Source: Candidatus Rifleibacteriota bacterium (GTDB taxonomy: Bacteria > Muiribacteriota > Ozemobacteria > Ozemobacterales > Ozemobacteraceae). From it: DNA of 57,304 bases. The position numbers were made by a program, and so were the translations under genes. The notes under the pieces are model-generated. The model searched no databases, was not told where the DNA came from, and was given only the letters and a program-made list of their open reading frames with translations. Location of the stretch: the NCBI GenBank assembly GCA_905236675.1, contig CAJOND010000014.1, positions 1 to 57,304 of the forward strand, given 5' to 3'. Shown here in pieces: positions 24,984-32,686 of the stretch (positions within the stretch are counted from its first letter, which is position 1; the number at the start of each line of letters is the position of its first letter).

Positions 24984-25397
24984 TTAAAAGGTTATTACTT
25001 TTTGAACCTGGTTTATTGCGTCTATTAAATCAAAATGATTCGCCAGTTTGCCAACCCTCAAAGAACTTTTAAGATTTAATTTATCTAAGGCATGACCAGC
25101 AACAAGAATTCTGACGCCATACTTTTCTAAACGGTTTATTACAGACAAAAGTTCACTATCTTCCACACAAAGTCTTACTGCATTATTCCAGAAAACTATA
25201 TATTTAGGAACTATTTCTGATTCAGATAGTGTAACGAGAATATCATTTATAGCATTACGACCCATTTCATCGTCTTCACCTATAAAGGTTTTTGAAAACA
25301 TCATTAAAGAATTGCTTAAACGGGCAGAAGCTATCCAAACTCTTTTTTCGTAATAAGTATCTTCAAAAAAATTTTGTTCCAATTTATCCGGAATCAT
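24984..25397 (-). CDS. DsrE/YedF-like protein without conserved cysteines
   Basis: This 137-aa protein matches the C-terminal DsrE-fold half of YedF proteins: FIGEDDEMGRNAINDILVTL, PKYIVFWNNAVRLCVEDSELL, RLEKYGVRILVAGHALDKLN, SLRVGKLANHFDLIDAI. YedF-type proteins are linked to sulfur or selenium transfer and normally show a C-G-x-C-L motif where this one has A-G-H-A-L. The N-terminal TusA-like half is missing. Persulfide chemistry through those residues is therefore unlikely. It is the first gene of the operon with the B12/SAM-like gene, aroQ and the U32 gene. Confidence 0.65.
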   Translation of the reverse strand: MIPDKLEQNFFEDTYYEKRVWIASARLSNSLMMFSKTFIGEDDEMGRNAINDILVTLSESEIVPKYIVFWNNAVRLCVEDSELLSVINRLEKYGVRILVAGHALDKLNLKSSLRVGKLANHFDLIDAINQVQKVITF

Positions 25398-25504
25398 TGT
25401 CTACCAGGCTCTTTTAATAGATTGTTAAATTAATAAATATAATTTTTTTTAAATTATATAAATAAAATACTTGAAATGTTATAAAAAATCAATATAGTAT
25501 TAGC

Positions 25505-25608
25505 TTGACAGTATAGAGTCCATATGATAATTTTTTATCATAGAGTCTTTAATTTGTATCCGTAAGGGTACATGACTTAAAGTTCCCTTATGGACATGTG
25601 AAAGGAGA
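25505..25608 (+). promoter_or_regulatory. promoter and structured leader of the 254-aa secreted protein gene
   Basis: TTGACA at 25505-25510 has candidate -10 boxes GATAAT (25526-25531) or TAATTT (25528-25533). A perfect 8-bp stem TATGATAA/TTATCATA (25523-25542) overlaps the -10. Downstream TCCGTAAGGG (25559-25568) pairs with CCCTTATGGA (25585-25594) over 10 bp with one G-U pair, ending just before the AAAGGAGA ribosome site (25601-25608). No known riboswitch class was recognised. Confidence 0.6.
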
Positions 25609-25616
25609 CTTTTTTA

Positions 25617-26381
25617 ATGAAGCGTTTATCAGTTTTTCTCGCAGTATTACTTCTCGTATCTGTTGCATTTTCTGCCTATGCTCAGGACAAAGTCCTACTT
25701 CAGTATAATCCTGATGCAGGTACCACTACCAAATACAAAATGACCATTAAAGGTAGCACAGTTGTTACTGCTTATGGTAAGAATCAGAATACTGATTTGG
25801 AAACTCAGATGACCATTCAGCAAAAGATAACAGACAAAGATAAAGATGGCAACATCATTATGCAAACTTCAATTCTTGAAGGTAGAATTACTGTAAATGA
25901 TACCCCAACAGCTTTACCAGATGTTGGTAACATTATCACTGTTAAAATGGCTAAAGATGGTACTATTCTTTCTCAGCAAGGCATGGATAATGGTGGAATG
26001 AACAATCAGCAGATGCAGATTAAGTTCCCAACTAATAAAGTTGGTGTTGGTGATTCTTGGACTAATAAAATAGAACCAAATCCACAGCTCCCAATTCCTA
26101 TGGAAACCGTTTACACTGTTGAAGGTTTTGAAAAAGTTGGTGGTGAAGATTGTGTAAGATTAAAATCGGAAGTTACCACTGCTAAAAATAATACTGGTAG
26201 CATTAACCTTGAAGTTAAAGCTAATGGTAAGATTTGGTTTGCATACAAAAAAGGTATCATGATGAAGAATGAAGTTTCTTCCAATATGCTAATGGTTATG
26301 CAGCAAGATCTTGGCAATGGCAAAATGGAAAACATCACTACTCGTATGAAATTAGTCCTCAAAATGGGCGTTGCTAAATAA
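25617..26381 (+). CDS. secreted DUF6263-like beta-rich protein
   Basis: This 254-aa protein has a clean signal peptide (MKRLSVFLAVLLLVSVAFSAYAQ, cleavage after AYA). The mature part alternates short beta strands with Gly/Thr/Lys turns (TTTKYKMTIKGS, VGVGDSWTNKIEP, GEDCVRLKSEV, GKIWFAYKKGIMMKNEV). This pattern fits periplasmic or outer-membrane-associated DUF6263-type proteins of unknown role; the family call is tentative. It has a strong SD and a structured leader, and the downstream gene has its own promoter. Confidence 0.6.
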   Translation: MKRLSVFLAVLLLVSVAFSAYAQDKVLLQYNPDAGTTTKYKMTIKGSTVVTAYGKNQNTDLETQMTIQQKITDKDKDGNIIMQTSILEGRITVNDTPTALPDVGNIITVKMAKDGTILSQQGMDNGGMNNQQMQIKFPTNKVGVGDSWTNKIEPNPQLPIPMETVYTVEGFEKVGGEDCVRLKSEVTTAKNNTGSINLEVKANGKIWFAYKKGIMMKNEVSSNMLMVMQQDLGNGKMENITTRMKLVLKMGVAK

Positions 26382-26401
26382 TAAAAAATATTTAGTGTAC
26401 C

Positions 26402-26430
26402 TTGACGTATCAGATTTCCGTATGTATAAT
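26402..26430 (+). promoter_or_regulatory. near-consensus sigma-70 promoter
   Basis: TTGACG (26402-26407), exactly 17 nt, TATAAT (26425-26430). It lies 20 bp after the 254-aa gene and about 240 bp before the start of the Ala/Gly-rich gene at 26671, so the transcript has a long leader. Confidence 0.8.
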
Positions 26431-26436
26431 TGAATG

Positions 26437-26600
26437 TAAGATGTAATATTTAATTAGGTCTTTGACAAAAGTATAATCGGAGTCATCGTTACAACATCAA
26501 ATATTTAGTTATTTGGTTAATTAAGGAACTGAGGCTCCGCTTTTACCCGAAGCGGAGCTTCTTTTATAAGTCCGATACTTTTACCCGAGTATCGCTCAAG
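26437..26600 (+). ncRNA. long leader or small RNA with twin stem-loops sharing a loop
   Basis: From the predicted start near 26437 the RNA runs unstructured to two stem-loops. Hairpin 1 is a 12-bp stem (26531-26542 with 26550-26561), followed by a T-rich stretch. Hairpin 2 is CGATACT/AGTATCG (26573-26594). Both loops contain TTTACCCG, and TTTTACCTACCC follows at about 26599. Hairpin 1 could end a ~130-nt sRNA or act as an attenuator for the gene at 26671. No known RNA family was recognised. Confidence 0.45.
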
Positions 26601-26670
26601 TTTTACCTACCCATGTTCTAGTTTTTTGTTCTCTATTTTTTGTTCCACACTCTCAAAGGAGGAAACCGTT

Positions 26671-27570
26671 ATGAGGTTGAAACACAGTCTTATGAAGTAC
26701 ATGACTTCATTACTAGTTGTTGTAATGATCATGACTTCCCTCGTGTCACCCGCTCATGCTGGCGTGATTGCGAAGGTTAAAGACGCTGTCAAAAACCATC
26801 CGGTAGCATCCGCCCTTGCAGGTGTTGCAGCAGTTGGTGGCGCAGTATTAGCCGCTCCCTACATTGCTAGTGCAGTTGGTTTTGCATCTGGTAGTATAGG
26901 CGCAGTCGCAGCTGGTGGTGCTACAGCAGCCGCAGCAGCAGGTACAGGTCTCGCAGCCATAGGTTCAACTATTTGGGGTGGCGTATGTGCAGCAGGCGGA
27001 TTTGTAACAGGTGTTCTTGGTGCCATTGGTGGTGCTATAGGCAGCGTATTCTCTGGTATCGCTGGTTTCGTTGGTGGAATAATTGGTAGTCCTCTGTTCG
27101 TTCCCGCACTTTGCGTTATAGGTGCAGCTGTAGCTGGTTATTTAATTTATAAGCATTATAAGCGCCAGAAACAAACTGTAACTAACAGCAATGACATTCC
27201 AACTATAAGTGTTGCAAAAGGTACATCAGAAGTTGTAAGTGTCGGTGCTAGCGAAGTAGCAGCAACAGAAATTCCAATTTCCGGCAGTGTAACCCCCGTG
27301 CAAGCTAATAATGGAACTGCAACTGATGCCCAGTTATCCGCAGTAAGTTCATCTACAAGTTCATCAGACGAATTAACTAAGGCTCATTCAGAATACATTA
27401 AAGCTTACAACAGATATATCAACTTAGTCACTAACGTTGGTGGTTCTGAAAATCCTGACGAAGAAGTAAGATCCAACATGCTCAGAAGTGACACTCAATC
27501 AGCTCTCACAGAATATCGTGAAGCTTACAATCGCTATGTAACATTACTCCGACAGAGCAATTCTAACTAG
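26671..27570 (+). CDS. exported glycine/alanine-rich (glycine-zipper) membrane protein
   Basis: The protein has about 299 aa. The ATG at 26671 follows AAAGGAGG by 6 nt; an upstream in-frame ATG at 26626 has no such site. The signal peptide ends SPAHA. Residues about 35-160 are long Gly/Ala hydrophobic stretches with GxxxG repeats (VLGAIGGAIGSVFSGIAGFVGGIIG), able to pack several membrane helices, followed by KHYKRQK. The polar C-terminal third carries two copies of a tyrosine motif (EYIKAYNRYINLV and EYREAYNRYVTLL). Base composition is richer in GC than neighbouring genes because of the Gly/Ala codons. Function is unknown; pore, envelope spacer or surface protein are options. Confidence 0.6.
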   Translation: MRLKHSLMKYMTSLLVVVMIMTSLVSPAHAGVIAKVKDAVKNHPVASALAGVAAVGGAVLAAPYIASAVGFASGSIGAVAAGGATAAAAAGTGLAAIGSTIWGGVCAAGGFVTGVLGAIGGAIGSVFSGIAGFVGGIIGSPLFVPALCVIGAAVAGYLIYKHYKRQKQTVTNSNDIPTISVAKGTSEVVSVGASEVAATEIPISGSVTPVQANNGTATDAQLSAVSSSTSSSDELTKAHSEYIKAYNRYINLVTNVGGSENPDEEVRSNMLRSDTQSALTEYREAYNRYVTLLRQSNSN

Positions 27571-27575
27571 CGTAA

Positions 27576-27607
27576 AAATACCCCAGACTTCGGTCTGGGG
27601 TATTTTT
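27576..27607 (+). terminator. strong Rho-independent terminator with UUCG loop
   Basis: A 13-bp stem (27576-27588 with 27593-27605) is capped by the stable TTCG tetraloop and ends in a T run, 6 nt after the Gly/Ala-rich gene. Confidence 0.95.
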
Positions 27608-27746
27608 TTATTTTAGCTAATTATTTTTATAAAAAATTCCTTGCAAATAATACAACTTTGATTAATGTATATAGTAACTTGCTAAAAAAAGCAAAAAGAC
27701 TAATTTTGATTTTGTTATTAAAACGGCAATTAAATATTAAAAAACT

Positions 27747-27789
27747 GGATTGCCACGCCATCTAAAGATGGCTCGCAATGACGATATGG
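27747..27789. repeat. dispersed repeat copy 2 (GATTGCCACGC...GCTCGCAATGACG)
   Basis: GGATTGCCACGC and GCTCGCAATGACG flank an internal stem GCCATC/GATGGC. Its reverse complement matches copy 3 at 35963-36000 in both ends (CGTCATTGCGAGCC, GGCGTGGCAATC) but has a longer middle. It lies in the 291-bp gap before the pilin-like gene, where nothing else is clear. Confidence 0.7.
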
Positions 27790-27861
27790 ATTACAACTTA
27801 ATTTAGTATTTATATGCCAAAGTAATAATATATTTCTCTAGTATAAAGGAGAATAAATAGT

Positions 27862-28737
27862 ATGAAACGTGGTTTTTCTTTAATCGAGCTACTGGTAGTT
27901 GTCGCTATCATAGCCATTCTAGTAGGCGTTGCTGCACCATATTATAATGACTATGTAAAAGAAAGCAAAAGAACAAAAGCACTTCAAGACATTGACGTTT
28001 TGAAGCAGGCTGTTTTATTACACGATTCTCAAGAAGACCTGCCATATTTAGGTGTTTTAGCAACAGGCACAACTCAAACTGCGCGTGTTCCGATACTTGG
28101 TGAAAACGATTTTAACGGTTTGCAAGGTAAGTATTTAACCAACATTCCAACCGACCCTTGGGATAAAAACTATAAACTAGACCCAGTAGGATGTTTCATT
28201 TACAGTGAAGGTCCTGATTCAGCTGTTGAAAGCGATGACGTTAAAGATTACTACGTTAAAGACTTAGCTCTAGTAAGAGTTGAATGGGAAGATTTAAATA
28301 ACGACCGACTTATCAGTCAGAACGACAAACTTTATTTCACATTTAATAAATGCTTGCATATACAAGGTAATATAAATCCAGATGACTTTGATGTATTTGT
28401 AAATGGACTTGCAGTTACAGGCCAGGCAACTTCAACTCTTGATTTTACTCCTGAAACGATTACCAGTACAACTAATGCAACAACATCTGTAATTGTTACA
28501 AGAGTTGGCGTAGGTAACACAGTAAAATTAGGTGTTCATTCACTAGCAATAAAAGATGATGCTGACACTGTAAGGAAAAAATACATGGAAGTCTGGGCTG
28601 ATAGAGATACATCAACTCCTAATGAGCTAAAGACTAGAGTAGTTGATATTAATCATTCTCCTGCTCCTGGTGACCCTGCTAATCCATTAAGATTTATTAT
28701 CAGAAGCAATCCAATTAAGATTAAAGAAAAGAAGTAA
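27862..28737 (+). CDS. type IV pilin / pseudopilin-like protein
   Basis: This 291-aa protein has an N-terminal class III signal MKRGFSLIELLVVVAIIAI, with prepilin peptidase cleavage after Gly and the Glu at mature position 5. The hydrophobic helix continues to VKESKRTKALQDIDVLKQAV, as in GspG/PilE-type proteins. The GspG-like segment YLTNIPTDPWDKNYKL is present. The C-terminal ~150 residues form an added beta-rich domain (NDRLISQNDKLYFTFNK, GVHSLAIKDD) that is longer than ordinary pseudopilins. It is monocistronic, with AAAGGAG upstream and a perfect terminator downstream. A minor pilin or secretion pseudopilin is likely; no other pilus genes are nearby. Confidence 0.85.
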   Translation: MKRGFSLIELLVVVAIIAILVGVAAPYYNDYVKESKRTKALQDIDVLKQAVLLHDSQEDLPYLGVLATGTTQTARVPILGENDFNGLQGKYLTNIPTDPWDKNYKLDPVGCFIYSEGPDSAVESDDVKDYYVKDLALVRVEWEDLNNDRLISQNDKLYFTFNKCLHIQGNINPDDFDVFVNGLAVTGQATSTLDFTPETITSTTNATTSVIVTRVGVGNTVKLGVHSLAIKDDADTVRKKYMEVWADRDTSTPNELKTRVVDINHSPAPGDPANPLRFIIRSNPIKIKEKK

Positions 28738-28760
28738 ATTAAAGCATATATAATTTCCAA

Positions 28761-28796
28761 ACAAAAACCTCTGCAAATATTTGCAGAGGTTTTTGT
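28761..28796. terminator. 36-nt perfect inverted-repeat terminator
   Basis: The 36 nt are a perfect palindrome (half-site ACAAAAACCTCTGCAAAT), with A-rich and T-rich ends giving a bidirectional terminator between the convergent pilin-like and transglutaminase genes. Confidence 0.92.
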
Positions 28797-28821
28797 TTCT
28801 GCAAAGAATTTATTTTTTCTC

Positions 28822-31653
28822 TTAAACCCAAATATTCGATGCTTTTTGGAGGTTAAGTTTTATCTTCCTAGACAATTCGAACTTATTAGCTCCCTTTTTA
28901 TAAGCATATTCATCTATAAGTTCCTCAACTTCGAAAAGAATATCTCTTGTATAGGAATCTATGACTTTTTCTTTTAAAAGTCTATTATGAAACTCGGAAG
29001 GTGTCTCACTAGGAAGACGTTTTACACTAATTTTATTTTCCCACAGAAAATAAGACCAGGGAATAGAATTAGAATAAGATTCAATATACCGACAAAGAGA
29101 TTTAATTCCATTACGATAATACCAATAAATAAGCAACAAAAGAGCAAAGGTAAATAATATTGTTGGTGAAGCAAAAAAACAAGAAAATTGCTTTAATCCT
29201 CTATAAATAAAATTTTTTCTTCCAGATCTCTGAGTTCTTTCATCAAAACTATATACGTAATTAAACCAATAGCCTTCATATATTTCTACAAGTTTATTCC
29301 ATAATTCAGAAAATCTAGAAGTTTTTTCATTTAAATCTAAAGGAGTAGGATCAAACGGAACCCAACCAAATTTTGGGAAAAATACTTCAACCCAAGCATG
29401 AGCATCGCTTTGCCTAACAGTAAAAAAAACTCCCGTTTCGTTCCATTCACTAATTAAATAACCATTAACTACCCTACTAGGTATTCCTTTACACCGAAGA
29501 AGGAAAACCATAGCACTTGCAAAATGCTGACAATTACCAGTTTTTCCTTCAAAAAGGAAATAATCTATAGGATCTTGTCCATTGGGGATTACTAACTGAT
29601 CTTGAGAGTAATCATAATTATTTTGTAAATAATCAAGCACAAGTTTAACAGTATTATTAATGCTTTTACTATCTCCTCCTATATTATTGGTAAGAGTAAA
29701 AATTCTATTAGAAAAGCCGTCTGTTGATATATATTGTGATAAATTGTAATAATAATCAAAATTCAAAAGATCATCTAAAGATGAATCTCCATAATTTTGT
29801 TCACCAATATCCAAGGAAACCACATAGCGTTTATTAAAAATAGAAGCTTTATCCAGAAAAAACATTGAACCATCTAATTCCATGCCTATTGCATACTCAT
29901 GAAAATTAATCTTCTTCGTTTGTTCAGGGATAAAAACAGTAGGAGTATCAGTTCCTTCCAAAATGATAACAAAGTTATGCAGACTTTTAAAATTTTCAAA
30001 CTTTCTATCTATAATTACTTCCCCAACAGTATTTTGTAAATTTCTAACATATAAACCTCTACGAGTTTTTTTCCATTCTCCATTTTCATATGAACTGAAT
30101 GAACCGCCTCTTAAGCGTTTATATTTCAATCTTCTAATTACAGAAGGATTTAGGCTTATCTCATCATTTGGAATAATTCTCAATACAACGGTTAGATTAT
30201 CTTCTAAAAGACCAGAAGAATTTAAATCAAGAGTGTTATTAGAAAAGCCTTTTGTTTTTCCCTCGTCTGCCAGATTAGAAGCTATTCCATAGCTCTTAGT
30301 TCTTGGTATCAAATAAAAAAAAGGTATCCAGAGAAGTGTAAATACAATAAGTAAAAAAATAGTTCCAGATATTCCTTTAGGATTAGCAGAATAATTATTC
30401 TTAACAACTGCATCTGTAGCAACAAGATTTACTCTAAGGAAACTAAGCAGCATTGAAGATAAAACAAGAAAAGTCAAAAAGAGTATGGGAAAGGCAGAAT
30501 TAACATTCATCGCGGCAATACCTAATAAAATCATAAGAACTAAAGTTAAAGCACCAATAATATTTCTAATACTGATCATTGTGATGTATTGCAGTAACAG
30601 AATCAAAAGTGAAAATTCCAGTAACAAAACAATTTTAGCTGGTGTATTGCCCCAAAAACTTTTACCTATAATATAAAATGCAACGAATAAACTACTAAAA
30701 TAAATATATTTATGTATTTTACCATTAATAGCCTTACCTTTTATGGCAAAAGCAGCAAAAATAATAGCAATATATGGAATTAAACTTTGTAAATATCCTA
30801 TATTATAGATACCGAAACAAACCAATAATGCTAATAGAAGCATAAGCCTAAAAACAAAAGGATTTAACTCTTTTTTTAAACTTATTTCAGATAAATCTTT
30901 ATAATTTTTCCCTTCAAATTCATATTTCTCAAAAGGGATTCTAAAATTTTTTAAACCTTCACTGTATTTTTCTAATAATTTTTTTTCATCATTTGTATTT
31001 TCTCTTAAAGTTACCCACTCCTCATTAGACCTAGCCGACACCACCCAGTTAATCTTCGAAGCATCATCATTTTCCTGATATAGTTCAAAAGAATGAAAAT
31101 CTCCATCTCGGCTATATCCTTTATTGAATTGATTTTGCTCTTTATTTTTTGAGAATATCTTTTCATTGCCATTATTATAATCTTCTACAGCATAAATAAC
31201 TATTTCAGGGAAAACATACTGACAATAAAAAATATCCAACATACCAGGAATAAAAATAGATAAATTGTGAAATTCGTAACATCCCCTTTGATTAGGAACG
31301 AACTCTTTTATTAAATAGCCCTCATCACCTTTTGCTATCTTTTCCAGCCAACTATCTTCGAATCGAAGATAATAACGATTTATAACATTGTTTTTAGCTA
31401 TTTTACAGATTATGTAAACTTTTTGTCCTATAAAAGAAATATCGGGATATACTAATTTTGCCTTAAGCCCCACAGTAACGCTGAGAATATCTCCCAAACC
31501 GAACATAATAGCTGTAAAGATACAGGAACAAACAAGATACAAAAGGTTATTGCCTGTATTCTGTGCTGAGAAAAGGAGAAATATAGTTAAGAATACTAAC
31601 CAAATACCTAATCTAGTTAATCTAATTTTATATTTCGTTTTTTTATTCGACAT
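28822..31653 (-). CDS. DUF58 - transglutaminase (TgpA-type) fusion protein
   Basis: The protein has about 943 aa. An ATG at 31653 overlapping the moxR stop is preferred; a GTG at 31674 would add 7 residues. Two N-terminal TM segments lead to a DUF58 region (GDFHSFELYQENDDASKINWVVSAR, about 185-215). Many TM helices (about 265-460) resemble DUF3488/TgpA-N. A periplasmic transglutaminase core has Cys in GNCQHFASAMVFLLR, His in DAHAWVEVF and Asp in PFDPTP. A further TM segment and a DUF4129-like tail follow. Usually DUF58 and the transglutaminase are separate genes next to moxR; here they are one chain. Processing of envelope proteins or peptidoglycan-linked substrates is inferred. Confidence 0.85.
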   Translation of the reverse strand: MSNKKTKYKIRLTRLGIWLVFLTIFLLFSAQNTGNNLLYLVCSCIFTAIMFGLGDILSVTVGLKAKLVYPDISFIGQKVYIICKIAKNNVINRYYLRFEDSWLEKIAKGDEGYLIKEFVPNQRGCYEFHNLSIFIPGMLDIFYCQYVFPEIVIYAVEDYNNGNEKIFSKNKEQNQFNKGYSRDGDFHSFELYQENDDASKINWVVSARSNEEWVTLRENTNDEKKLLEKYSEGLKNFRIPFEKYEFEGKNYKDLSEISLKKELNPFVFRLMLLLALLVCFGIYNIGYLQSLIPYIAIIFAAFAIKGKAINGKIHKYIYFSSLFVAFYIIGKSFWGNTPAKIVLLLEFSLLILLLQYITMISIRNIIGALTLVLMILLGIAAMNVNSAFPILFLTFLVLSSMLLSFLRVNLVATDAVVKNNYSANPKGISGTIFLLIVFTLLWIPFFYLIPRTKSYGIASNLADEGKTKGFSNNTLDLNSSGLLEDNLTVVLRIIPNDEISLNPSVIRRLKYKRLRGGSFSSYENGEWKKTRRGLYVRNLQNTVGEVIIDRKFENFKSLHNFVIILEGTDTPTVFIPEQTKKINFHEYAIGMELDGSMFFLDKASIFNKRYVVSLDIGEQNYGDSSLDDLLNFDYYYNLSQYISTDGFSNRIFTLTNNIGGDSKSINNTVKLVLDYLQNNYDYSQDQLVIPNGQDPIDYFLFEGKTGNCQHFASAMVFLLRCKGIPSRVVNGYLISEWNETGVFFTVRQSDAHAWVEVFFPKFGWVPFDPTPLDLNEKTSRFSELWNKLVEIYEGYWFNYVYSFDERTQRSGRKNFIYRGLKQFSCFFASPTILFTFALLLLIYWYYRNGIKSLCRYIESYSNSIPWSYFLWENKISVKRLPSETPSEFHNRLLKEKVIDSYTRDILFEVEELIDEYAYKKGANKFELSRKIKLNLQKASNIWV

Positions 31654-32596
31654 TAACTTTTTGAAGAATTTCACAAGACAGCCATTCAGCGCTTGCAGAT
31701 CTGTCAGTAAGTCTTAAAGCTTTCTTCAACCCGATTCTATGCCCTAAAACTTCAGGAGCAACATGTTTTACCATATCAATAGTTACAAAATCCTTTCCTC
31801 TTAAAAAAGCAAGAGCTTGTGATGCTCTCATCAAAGCAATGTTTCCTCTAGGACTTATTGCTTGCAAAACTTCATTATTTTCTTTAACTGCAGTAGAAAT
31901 TCTAACTATATAATCAAGGATTTTTCCATCAACTTCAATATTACAAACATAATTCTGAGCTTCTACAACCTGCTCTGGTGAAAGAAAGGTTTTAATTTCG
32001 CAATTTCTAACATCACCCTTACTATATTTTAAAAGTATTTCTTTTTCGTATTCCGGGTCGGGATACCCCAATGAAATTCTCATCATAAATCTATCAAGTT
32101 CAGATTCTGGTAAAGGATAAGTACCGCTAGAACCTGCAGGATTCTGTGTAGCAATAACAATAAAAGGTTTTGCCATTTCATAAGTCATATTATCAAAACT
32201 AACCGAAGACTCATTCATAGCTTGTAATAAAGCGCTTTGAGTTTTGGGAGAAGCTCTATTCAATTCATCCGCAAGTATTATATTCGCAAAAATAGGACCT
32301 TTTACAAATTCAAAAAATTCAGCTTGTCTACGATATATTTTTGTGCCGATAATATCAAAGGGAAGCAAATCGGAAGTAAACTGAATCCTGCTAAAAGTTC
32401 CACCAATTGCAGTAGACAAAGCGGAAGCCAAGCTTGTTTTACCTACTCCAGGCATATCTTCCAAAAGAATATGCCCTTGAGCCAATAAACAAACCAAAGT
32501 TTTTTCTATCTGATTTTTTTTCCCTATTATTATAGAGTTCAATTCGGATGATAGAGATTTAAATGCTTCAAAAGTTTTTAATATTTTATTATCCAT
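31643..32596 (-). CDS. MoxR-family AAA+ ATPase
   Basis: The protein has about 317 aa. The ATG at 32596 is taken because family members start near MDNKILKTFEAFKSL; the upstream extension is not conserved in character. Walker A is LLEDMPGVGKTSLA, Walker B is IILADELNRASPKTQSALLQAMNE, and sensor motifs include VIATQNPAGSSGTYPLPESELDRFMMR and the MoxR SPRGN. MoxR proteins act as chaperone-like ATPases with DUF58/VWA partners; here the partner is the fused DUF58-transglutaminase gene that overlaps its stop. No SD is visible before the ATG. Confidence 0.92.
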   Translation of the reverse strand: MDNKILKTFEAFKSLSSELNSIIIGKKNQIEKTLVCLLAQGHILLEDMPGVGKTSLASALSTAIGGTFSRIQFTSDLLPFDIIGTKIYRRQAEFFEFVKGPIFANIILADELNRASPKTQSALLQAMNESSVSFDNMTYEMAKPFIVIATQNPAGSSGTYPLPESELDRFMMRISLGYPDPEYEKEILLKYSKGDVRNCEIKTFLSPEQVVEAQNYVCNIEVDGKILDYIVRISTAVKENNEVLQAISPRGNIALMRASQALAFLRGKDFVTIDMVKHVAPEVLGHRIGLKKALRLTDRSASAEWLSCEILQKVNVE

Positions 32597-32631
32597 AAGA
32601 TTTTGGTTATAAACTAGAATATTTTTAATTT

Positions 32632-32642
32632 TGTGGTAGTAT
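32632..32642 (+). promoter_or_regulatory. TGTGGTAGTAT promoter-like motif
   Basis: TTGTGGTAGTAT before the M18 gene gives an extended -10 (TGG plus TAGTAT). The same 12 nt recurs before murD at 50492-50503, and TTGTGGTATGGT lies before the gene at 47811. The -35 region is not convincing. Confidence 0.4.
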
Positions 32643-32686
32643 TGTACACCATAAAACATTTCTTTATTATTTTCAAGGAGGGTTAC

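Noticed and set aside
26462..26477. TTGACA and TATAAT close together
   Set aside because: They are only 4 nt apart, which cannot form a promoter; the pair at 26402-26430 has the right spacing.
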